In this document: in pieces, positions 48,052 to 56,757 of the stretch | How the letters are laid out: each line of letters begins with the position of its first letter | How positions within the stretch are numbered: position 1 is the stretch's first letter | Source of the DNA: Sipunculus nudus | Lineage: Eukaryota; Annelida; Sipuncula; Golfingiida; Sipunculidae | Assembly (NCBI GenBank): GCA_026874595.1 | Contig: CM049320.1 | Coordinates: forward strand, 41,044,714 to 41,108,713 | DNA length: 64,000 nucleotides | Direction: 5' to 3' | Translations under genes and position numbers: made by a program | Notes under the pieces: generated by a model | What the model was told of the DNA's origin: nothing | The model's input: the letters and a program-made list of their open reading frames with translations, nothing else | The model's database searches: none

Positions 48052-51000
48052 GTGAGTTCATTTCTAGCTTGGTTCTGTTTGAGTAGTGGTACCGTCAGGT
48101 ACAGTCAGGTACTATAGGTACAGTCAGGCAAGCACGGCATTGTAAACCATGCTGACATTCCAGATCATTTGTCAATACGAATAAAGCAGAATATTTTCAA
48201 TAATTTCTTTAGAGACAAAAGGACAATTTGAACTTCGGGTCGCGTTTGTGACATCAAAGTGTAAAGCATCTATATATTTATATATTTTAAATCCGACAGA
48301 AAAAAAATTATTTTATTTTCAGCTTTTTCAAAGCGATTTGAAGCGTCCAGAAGGAAACTGCAAATGGTTTTACTCATTTGCCTTTGCACCTTTTTTGAAG
48401 GTGTGCAGCATCCGATGCATAGCCGCATCGAAAATGTTTCTGTTTGTGGTTTGGATGCTCAGAATAACAAGTGACCCATGGGTCATGACGCTCAGCTGAC
48501 TTGGAAGAGATTTGCAAAAGGAAATTTTATCATCTGAATGGTAGTATATAACCATTCAACTGAAGCTTCAAACAGATTAACCAACAGGCTGAGATTGTGT
48601 CTGTATTAATATATCTCAAAAATTGATAAAAAATGCGTAAACTTTAAAAAAATACAGGTGGCTCCACCAGTCTGCAGAAACTAATAAAAATACTTAATGG
48701 TCAATATCCATGCAAAGAAGCACGGTGGTCTCTGGATAAGTTGTTCAGATACTTCAGCTTTTGTATCAAATTTTCCATTATTCTGAGGGATACTTTTGAG
48801 TCCTATAGCTTGAAGGATATGGGTAACAGAGACCTAATTTCAGGTTTCCACAGACACTTTTCATGGGCCTCCTTGCATGACAAGAATGAAGATTCTAGGT
48901 CCAGTTGTTACAATTTGTACCCTGTTGACAGATAACCACATCTTTAAAGGTCTCAAAAATAGAGAAAATTATTCGTAAAAATTTGAAAAAAATAGAGGTG
49001 GCACACCCAGTCTGCTAAAACTGATGGAACATGTCATGATCAATATGTATGCCAAAAATCATGAGCACCAGTATTGTAGTTATTGAGATACTGGAGTTTT
49101 TGTATCAAATTTTTCATTATTCTGGGGGATATTTTGGAGCCATACAGCTTAATGGATATGGGTAAAAGAGACCTAATTTCAGGTTTCCATGGAGATTTTT
49201 CATGGGTCTCCCTGTGTGTAAAGAATGAAGATTCTAGGTCCAGTTGTTATGATTTGTGCCATGTTTACAGATGTTCATATCATTAAAGGTCTCAAAAATA
49301 GAGAAAAAATTTCGAAAAAAAAAGCCCGGAAAAATATATGTGGTGCCACCAGGCTGCAGAAACTGATGAAACACTCCATGATCAATATCCATACAAACAA
49401 TTATGGTGATCTCTGCATTAGTTGTTCAGATACTTCAGCTTTTGTATCAAATGTTCCATTATTCTGAGCTGTACTTTGGAGTGCCATAGCTCAAAGGATA
49501 TGGGTAACAGAGACCTAGCTATAATTTCAGGTTTCCATGGACACTTTTCATAGGTCTCCCTGTGTGTCAAGAATGAAGATTCTTGGTCCAATTTGAACCC
49601 TGTTGACAGATAACTACATCCTTAAAGGTCTCAAAAATAGAGAAAAAAAAATTGTAAAAAATTGAAAAATACAGGTGGCGCCACCAGTCTGCAGAATCTG
49701 ATGAAACATCTCATGATCAATATGTATGCCAAAAATCATGACTAACAGTGATGTAGTTAATCAGATATTGAAGTTTTTATTATGATTTTTTTTACTATTC
49801 TGGGTGGCACTTTCGGGCCCCATAGCTCGAAGGATATTGGTAACAAAGACCTAATTTCAGGTTTCCATGGAGACTTTTCATAGGCCTCTCAGAATTTTAA
49901 GAATGAAGATTGTAGGTCTGGTCTTTACGATTTGTGCCCTGTTAACAGATGTTCACATTTTTAAAGGTCCCAAAAATAGAGAAAAAAATTCGTAAAAATA
50001 AAAAAAAATAGAGGTGGCTCACCCAGGCTGCGGAAACTGATGAAACATCTCATGATCAATATGTATGCCAAAAATCATGACCATCAGTGATGTAGTTAAT
50101 GAGATATTTAAGTTTTTGTATGAAAATTTTTTACTATTCTGGGGGGTACTTTGTGGCCCCATAGCTCAAAGGATATGGGTAACAGAGACCTAATTTCTGG
50201 TTTCTATGGAGACTTTTCATAAGTCTCTTAGAATTTCAAGAATGAAGATTCTGGGTCCAGTCTTTACGATTTGTGCTCTGTTAACAGATGTCCAAATTTT
50301 TAAAGGTCTCAAAAATAGAGAAAAAAAATCGTAAAAAATAAAAAAATACAGGTGGCGCCACCAGTCTGCAGGATCTGATGGAACATCTCATGATCAATGT
50401 GTATGCCAAAACTCATGACCATCAGTGATGTAGTTAATGAGATATTGAATTTTTGTATAATTTTTTTGACTATTCGGGGGGGGGGGGTACTTTGGGGCCC
50501 CATAGGTCGAAGGATATGGGTAACAGAGACCTAATTCCAGGTTTCCAAGGAGATTTTTCATGGAACTCTCTGGATGTAAAGTAAGAAGATTCCAGGTCCA
50601 GTGGTTACAATTTGTGCCTTGTTAACGGAGAGACGGCCGGACGGCCGGACGGACGACGGACAAAGAGTGATCGCTATAGCTCAGGTGACTTACAGTCAGC
50701 TGAGCTAAAAACGTTTCAAAACGTTTACATACAAATTTCTAGGAAGCGCCTTGGAAGCGTTCTGTCACCTCATGTGAAGTATTGTTTAACGCTTTTTTAC
50801 GCACTGAAACGTTTTGGTTTGTCGTGTGAGCGCTCAATATAAGACAGGTTCAAACGTTGTACATAATTCATGTGAAAGGAATGTATGACTGTGAAAAGAT
50901 CAGTATATTTATTCCCTAGAGTATGAGTGAAAAAAAAGGCTCCAATGGAAACTCGAGTAAGCAATTCATTAATATGTATTGTCAATGTTATTTTTGCAAA

Positions 51001-53255
51001 TCTTGCGAGTTGTACATAGCAAATAAGCCTAGGAACAGTATTCTGAGAGTGTATGGCCCGTTATTATCTCACATATGACCAGTGCAATTAGTGCGTTTTG
51101 TTTATTTAAATAAATTGCTCATTGAGATAATTATATTTGTGCCGTTAATGGAAATTTTAAAAGAATATATCTATGTTTTCAGTTTTGGATTTGTATTACC
51201 TGCCAAATCCTGTGATTGAACCCATCAGCGTGCGGCCACGTCAGTCCGTGCGGGAGGGAGGGTGGTATAATGAAACAGAAACCAACAGAATTCATTTTGT
51301 TCAGGTACGGAGGCCTTCTTCTGATAGTAGGTTATTTCATTAACTATTATATGATTATGCATTAAAGCAGAAATTTGTATATATGTATTTGAATACGGTT
51401 TATTATTTTATATATTTATGATAAAAATCATTGAATACAGTACATATTTATGAATAAAATCACATTTGACTGTCATGCCACAATTGTTGAATATCTTATA
51501 TATATTTAGCATAAATCACATTGTTTACAAATTGGGAAGGGATTAAGCCACTAGCCGGATCACAGATCAATGGTTTTGCATGTTTTAGAATAAAATTGCA
51601 CGCAATTGCATTGCTCTGAACGGAGTATTTACCGTAAAAGCAAAATATCAGACTTTTGTTCATTATTTTTGGCTCTTAATCTACATTTAAATTCAAAATA
51701 CGAACAAAACCGTTGTAATTATTGTTCAATTTGAATGTGTGACCATGAAAACCCGGTTAGAGGATAATTTTTGAGATATTGAAAGAAAAATTACCTTCAT
51801 CAATGGCGACCCTTAATTGCATATTAAAATTTGAATAACGAACTATACCGATGTAAAAATGGTTTCACTTGAATCTTTGACCATGAAAACCTGTTTTGAC
51901 ACAATGTTTGACCAATCATCATGGTTAGTTCTTAAGAAATTTAAGAAAATAGAATTTTCATTAGTTGCGGCCTGAAGCTACCGCTGCTTGTTGGCCATGG
52001 TTAATTTTAGCAAATAATCAAAACTGGTTGCCAACCTATATTTTTAATATTTAAAAATATTCTATTACTATTTTTTAATGCAGCATGTCATAAACTGTTT
52101 TATAATAACATTTCATAACTGTTTCATAAAAATTACCTTCATCAGTGGCGACCCTTAATTGCATATTAAAATTTGAATTACGAACTATACCGATGTAAAA
52201 ATGGTTTCACTTGAATCTTTGACCATGAAAACCTGTTTTGACACAATGTTTGACCAATCATCATGGTTAGTTCTTAAGAAATTTAAGAAAATAGAATTTT
52301 CATTCTATTGCCTCCGCTTGGTTGCCTTACTGATTACGGATCATGTTCCGTCAAGTCAAAAAGGAATGCCGAGGTCACCTACATTTATTTTTTTTCCTGG
52401 ATAGGTTTGCTAACTTAAAGTCTTATGATGTTGCATATTTATTTTAACAGCTTTTTTTTATTCATGAGACCCTCCAAAGTACAGCAATGTGGTCAATTTT
52501 TCAACATTTGGTTTATGGAAAGTCTTAAAACTTAGTATGTTAATTGATCATTGAATGTTTCATTAGCTCAACTGAGCTCTAGGAGATGGGCAAAATCCAG
52601 TTCTCATGCAAATGTCGAACGGTAGAATGAGCTCTTATTCCTTGTAAACCTTTCCTTGTTAAGCTGCATAATGTTATGTCACGTTATATATTAATGCATG
52701 TGAATGTATCTTGAAATTTTCCAGACACCTGAAGAATCTGTCGGTCACCAACGCAGATACCAGAAGTTAACTCAGCCGGGGGAGATGCATGTGTTAATGT
52801 TGTCATATTTACGCGGAGGTGGGCAGTTAGTCGCAGAAATTTTTAATCAAAATACTGATGCTTGTTACTGGTATGAACCACTACAGGGCATTTACCAATC
52901 GCTCTTTGGTCAACTTGAGCCACCAAAGCCTTTGGATATTCAGCTGTGGTCAAACGGTTCAAGGAGGTAATACAAGTACTGTTATCAGTCTGATTTAGTT
53001 TTGTTAAAGGAATAAATAAATCATGTTAAAGAGTAAATAAAATACAGACAAACACATATATACCTCTCGAAATTAAGACCACCAACGCGTACGGGATCTC
53101 GATGAAGCCTTCGCATTTTCGAAGCAGGTCAAGTGTCTAAGTAAGGTCTGATATTAAGAGCAAAAAAATATTCGAGATGGTGAAAAATTGGTCGTTACTC
53201 TGAGGTGGTCGCTAAACTGAGGTGGTCGTTATGCCAAGTATTACTAAATAAATAT

Positions 53256-53296
<41 letters not shown>

Positions 53297-54316
53297 ACAA
53301 AAGATACTTTGGAAAACATAGTTTAAATAGAATTTCTTGTGATTTGAATTTCTAACTTCAGAAATATCCCAGAATACGAGGACAGTGCAGTGCTAAGAAA
53401 TATACAGCGTCTGTTTGACAATAAGTTCGAAGCAATTCCAGTGGAGGTCACACGGGGTCATCACATGATGAAGTCACACGTTAAAGTATCGCAGCCCTAC
53501 CGAGAGTGTCTACAGCATGTGCATGTTTCTGGGAATATTGACAACTGTTTCAAGGAAACGCCAACAATGTGCTCCCATTATCTTTCAAGTCGGGAAAAGG
53601 CCCAGTTTTGCTTTGATTCTATTGCGCTGTTTCGACAGATTTACGGTTCTGAATCAGCTCGCCAAATGGCACAGGCAAGTAAGGAACATGAACAGTTTCT
53701 CAACCACCGCGAGTGTTTATTTCGCATGAGCAGTCAAAGCCAACATTGCCTTGGTCTTCTGCAGAAATCATGTTCCTCAAAACCACTAGTTGTAATTAAG
53801 TCGTCCTATGTATCTCTGGAGTTAGCACAGTTGTTATTGAAGGAAAATAAAAAGTTACGAATTATTCATGTGGTGCGTGACCCGAGGGCGATAACGACCA
53901 CAAGGGAGACCTTTGGAGATATTTCTCAAGCTGCACAAGGAGATGCAGAGAAAGAATCAAAATATATTTGTCAGCAGCTGAACAAAACAATGACAGCAAT
54001 CTCTGGCATGCGAAAACGCTTTCCAAAGCGCATTATTACAGTAAAATACGAAGACTTTTCAACGGACCCACTGAAGTTCACTAATAAAGTGTACCGGTTT
54101 TTAAACATGACGACGCCTGAAGATGTGCGAGTGTGGCTGCAAGTATACAAATCAAGGCGGAAATCCGGCGGAAATAAACAGGGAAAATTATCATGGGCAG
54201 AAAAGAACGCCCGCCTAAACGTGCATGCGTGGAGAAATAAAATAAGTTTTGACGCCATGCAGAAGACCACTACCGCATGCAGGAAAACTTTAGAGAAGCT
54301 TCGATATGAAATTTAG
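47967..54316 (+). CDS. Carbohydrate 6-O-sulfotransferase (CHST1/3-like), four exons
   Basis: Coding exons are 47967-48051, 51183-51304, 52725-52966 and 53362-54316 (1404 nt, 467 aa plus stop), all with GT/AG junctions and matching phases 1, 0, 2. The enzyme would transfer sulfate from PAPS to C6 of Gal, GalNAc or GlcNAc in glycans in the Golgi lumen. Visible features: a short cytoplasmic tail and signal anchor (about residues 16-35, IHVLIICVPLIYLLDLYYL); the 5'-phosphosulfate-binding region at residues 92-122, ending IFNQNTDACYWYEPL; the 3'-phosphate-binding block IIHVVRDPRA (residues 317-326); and a C-terminal VKYEDFSTDPL..YRFLNM segment typical of the family. An in-frame TAA lies two codons before the ATG, fixing the start. 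Oddity: the usual RxGSS of the first PAPS motif reads RGGGQ (residues 99-103), so activity is uncertain. The acceptor sugar cannot be told. Confidence 0.93.
48052..51182 (+). other. Sulfotransferase intron 1
   Basis: 3.1-kb intron. It carries the family C element at 48466-50711 in the same orientation as the gene; the rest is AT-rich with no exon-like segment. It ends TGTTTTCAG. Confidence 0.8.
48466..50711 (+). mobile_element. Family C element with six 340-bp tandem units
   Basis: The head AACAAGTGACCCATGGGTCA (48466) is followed by GCTCAGCTGACTT (48490-48502), which is the inverted repeat of the tail stem. Six units of about 337-341 bp follow, each starting near a GGTGGCGCCACC or variant (48657, 48997, 49339, 49674, 50013, 50351). 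The tail is a GGAC-type microsatellite (50636-50660), GGTGATCGCTATAGCTC-like sequence, a hairpin (50677-50707) and AAAAA. It has no coding capacity. The structure fits a Helentron-associated (HINE/pearl-type) non-autonomous element. Confidence 0.7.
51183..51304 (+). CDS. Sulfotransferase exon 2 (stem)
   Basis: Acceptor TTTTCAG/TTTTGG, 40 codons after completing the split Leu codon, ending HFVQ at donor CAG/GTACGG (phase 0). Pro/Val-rich LPNPVIEPISV suggests the stem between the membrane and the catalytic domain. Confidence 0.85.
51305..52724 (+). other. Sulfotransferase intron 2 with a recent duplication
   Basis: Contains the near-identical 178-bp direct repeats 51786-51963 and 52128-52305. 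No other exon is evident. It ends TTTTCCAG. Confidence 0.8.
51786..52305. repeat. Pair of near-identical 178-bp direct repeats
   Basis: 51786-51963 and 52128-52305 are spaced 342 bp and differ at only about two positions (CATCAATGG/CATCAGTGG and GAATAACG/GAATTACG). A more diverged third copy (GTGTGACCATGAAAACCCGG) lies just upstream at about 51700-51760. Confidence 0.9.
52725..52966 (+). CDS. Sulfotransferase exon 3 (first PAPS motif)
   Basis: 80 codons plus two bases; acceptor TTTTCCAG/ACACCT, donor AGGAG/GTAATA. Encodes the 5'-phosphosulfate-binding strand-loop-helix LMLSYLRGGGQLVAEIFNQN and the YWYEPL block. Confidence 0.92.
52967..53361 (+). other. Sulfotransferase intron 3 with GA microsatellite
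   Basis: 395 bp; a GA dinucleotide tract is at about 53261-53294. Ends CTAACTTCAG. Confidence 0.85.
53362..54316 (+). CDS. Sulfotransferase exon 4 (catalytic core and C-terminus)
   Basis: Begins by completing an Arg codon and runs 955 nt to TAG. It carries the cysteine-containing middle region, the 3'-phosphate-binding motif VVRDPRA, RIITVKYEDFS and a basic C-terminus. Length and order match the large last exon of CHST genes. Confidence 0.92.
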
Positions 54317-55642
54317 TTTGCCCTGTCCGTTCTAGACTGGTAAACTGCATGAGAAACGTTTGAGCTTTAAGAGCATCCACCTATAATTGGTTTTTAAAGT
54401 AAATTGTTTTAATACTTGTGTTCAGTAGTTTATCACTCTTTAACGGCAAAACTTCCCTGACATGTTTTTGTTATGAGAGCTTTGTCAATGGTAGGTAGGA
54501 AGTTATATTAATAGTCAGTTCTGAACAGCGGCAAATCTCCCACAAAATGGAGGCAAACATCGCACTGTTAAGTACTCTTTTTACCCCTACTGGTACCGTA
54601 ACGACATAATTTCGGTGGCCCAAACGCCCTTATTATTCAGTATATGAATTGAAATTGCAAAATTTCGGAGCCCAAAATTCATGCATTTTTTCACAAAGTT
54701 ATGAAACTTTATCTCGTAAAATTCAGAAAATGATTCATCATAATTTGATGAAGATAAAAGTATCAACATAATGGGTCTGTACAAATTTCATATATCACTG
54801 CCTACTTGACACACATTCACTGGAAATACATGTTAATTTAATGGTGAATGAACCCTGTAATAACTTTCCGCCAGCTTAGTAGGTTAAGGAATCCCAATAC
54901 CCCCTCTGAGTTTTCAGCCTCCGAACCTTGCACTGTAACGCTAACGATGATTCCGTTCTGCCAAAGGTAAGACCGGGAAGCCAGCAGGTAGATGTTGGCC
55001 GTCCATCAATGTTATCACTTCACAATCCCAGGATGATATTCACAACAGGCTGAGTGAATCACGTGCATATAAAAGTACTTCTCAGTCATGGACAGTGTGA
55101 TGTATGAATTAATTTTGGGAGATGATATAAAAATGCTGACAGTATATATAATGATTAGATCTTTTCTATTGCAATGTAAAACGTTTAGTATTATAATTTT
55201 ACCATGATGTGGCTCGTTTAAAACTGCTTATCAATGGAAAATATAAAGACACTCATGAACAACTGCTCAACTTATTAATAAAAACCAAGCTCACAAAAAT
55301 TTTATACAAAGTTTAATACAATTTTGCAAACCATTGCCATACATAGTCGATCGAAATGGGAACTCTCTTTTGCACTTTTAATTTGATCTACAGATCGATC
55401 ATATCTACATTTAAACTGGATTTTCAATTACTAAGCTAAAAAATGAGTATAAACTAACCCTTATTTAGAAACTGCATCAGTACAAAATATTCCCTGTTAT
55501 ATGTCAATGCCTGCTTTGATAACAATTTGTATTTCTGGAATATTTGAGTATAAATTATCAGCCAAAGTAAAAGTCTCTTGTATATTTGGTCAACCCGTCT
55601 GCTTATGACCAGTTATCTCGCATGGCATCAAAGCCTTGGGCA
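54317..55642 (+). other. Sulfotransferase 3' region
   Basis: Non-coding. A plus-strand AATAAA is at 55277-55282, about 960 nt after the stop. The minus-strand selenoprotein gene comes from the other side, so the 3' UTRs may approach or overlap. Confidence 0.4.
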
Positions 55643-55712
55643 AGGCTATAAAGGTCAACCTGACCTCTTTTCCATTTAGGTTTTTGAGGTCAAGTGTCAT
55701 ATCTCCATGCAG
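55643..55712 (-). promoter_or_regulatory. Candidate SECIS element of the PRXL2B selenoprotein
   Basis: On the minus strand ATGA (55700-55697) is followed by 11 nt, then AAAAA at the start of an 18-nt apical loop (55685-55668) that can form a two-pair mini-stem (CC/GG). The arms CTTGACCTC (55694-55686) and GAGGTCAGG (55667-55659) pair perfectly over 9 bp with one G.U, plus one more A-T. The descending side then reads TTGAC, giving the TGA..TGA non-Watson-Crick quartet. Spacing, apical A's and quartet match eukaryotic SECIS rules. It lies about 900 nt beyond the PRXL2B stop, on the coding strand. Confidence 0.65.
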
Positions 55713-55983
55713 ATACAGAGCTCATAGGTCAAAGGAATATGATCAAGTATACAAGGACTAAGATTACTGTGACATGATTTTGCGTTATTGCATCTTTCTC
55801 TGACTTGGTTGCTTCTCAAGATCCTAAAAAGACAATGGTAAAAATATATTAATTCCACAATTATTTTTCTAAAGATGAGTCTGCATAACTAACACACCCT
55901 ACATATTTACAAATCCAATCTTACTCGCCATTATACTTGGTTCATGGTAATTTCCCCAATGGTCTTCATTCTCACCACAATCA

Positions 55984-56048
55984 ATGAAATGTGTCTTGGC
56001 ACACTGGACATGTGCGCCACTGACATTGGTTCGAATATGGGATCCACC
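55984..56048 (+). mobile_element. tRNA-like SINE head, plus orientation
   Basis: GGCACACTGGACATGTGCGC and CATTGGTTCGAATATGG give A- and B-box-like blocks at tRNA spacing. It is homologous to, and head-on with, the copy at 56110-56205. Confidence 0.45.
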
Positions 56049-56109
56049 CAATAGTTTCCCCTGAGCAAAATATTTATGCAACTGTTACATTAACATTGTA
56101 CTAAGTGGA

Positions 56110-56205
56110 AAATTTTGGGCGGTTCCTAGAATCGAACCCATGTTGGTGGTGCACATGTTCGTATTCCAAACGCTTCCCTAGAAAAGCGGAAATATAGGGG
56201 GCACT
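56110..56205 (-). mobile_element. tRNA-like SINE head, minus orientation
   Basis: On the minus strand CTAGGGAAGCGTTTGGAATA, ACATGTGCACCACCAACATG and GGGTTCGATTCTAGGAACC form a degenerate tRNA-like head with a clear B box. Together with 55984-56048 it makes an inverted repeat downstream of the PRXL2B coding end. Confidence 0.45.
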
Positions 56206-56239
56206 GTCTCTGGGGTGGAGACATATAAACACACCAGGT

Positions 56240-56520
56240 TTAAGGTAACTAGACGAAACCACAGTTGAGAAACTGATACCATTGATTTAATTTGTAAAAT
56301 AAAAGAAAATGCAACAAAAATAGAAAATAAATATAGGTGGTGCCACCAATCTTCAGGAGCTGAATAAATTGGTCCTGATCAACGAACACACCAGGTTTCA
56401 GAGCAACAGATGAAGCCATGGCTGAGTAACTTGAATCTTTCTCTAATTTGGCAGTTTAAATATATAGGGGGAAAATGTATGTAAAAAAGAAAAAATACAG
56501 ATGGCACCACCAGTCCTTGG
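56240..56520 (+). repeat. Two C-like units with palindrome variants
   Basis: GGTGGTGCCACC (56336-56347) and GATGGCACCACC (56500-56511) are each followed by CA.TC.T..GGAGCTGA/GGGAACTGA and TGATCA. This resembles single C-family units, about 165 bp apart. It lies within the likely 3' UTR of PRXL2B. Confidence 0.5.
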
Positions 56521-56596
56521 GAACTGATAAAACTAGTCATGATCACCTATACTTCGTGACAGAGCAGGTATTATTTGTACAGTCAGTTCATCACCT

Positions 56597-56757
56597 TTAC
56601 TTTTTGATGGAGCACGCTTCCTGATCACAAACAACTTGTGGTTTGCCACCGGTGGCTCCCTCTGTGGAGCCCTCTATGCCTAATACCTTTAGGACATCAG
56701 CCAGGGGAACGTGGTCAGCAGGATGTTCCTGGACATAACTCAGCAGTACTTCCCCTC
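56597..56757 (-). CDS. PRXL2B last coding exon
   Basis: Acceptor ATGTTTCCAG/GAGGGG; 53 codons to TAA. GGEVLLSYVQEHPADHVPLA is the conserved last strand and helix; the tail ends CDQEACSIKK. Confidence 0.92.

Noticed and set aside
55899-56081. Minus-strand 60-codon frame with acceptor- and donor-like borders, first taken as an exon
   Set aside because: It runs antisense through a tRNA-like SINE head (55984-56048) that is homologous to the inverted copy at 56110-56205, so the coding look is fortuitous.
56555-56594. Alternative SECIS just after the PRXL2B stop (minus, ATGAACTGACTGTAC)
   Set aside because: It has ATGA, 11 nt and AAA, but only six base pairs form and the lower helix is badly asymmetric; the element at 55643-55712 is far better.
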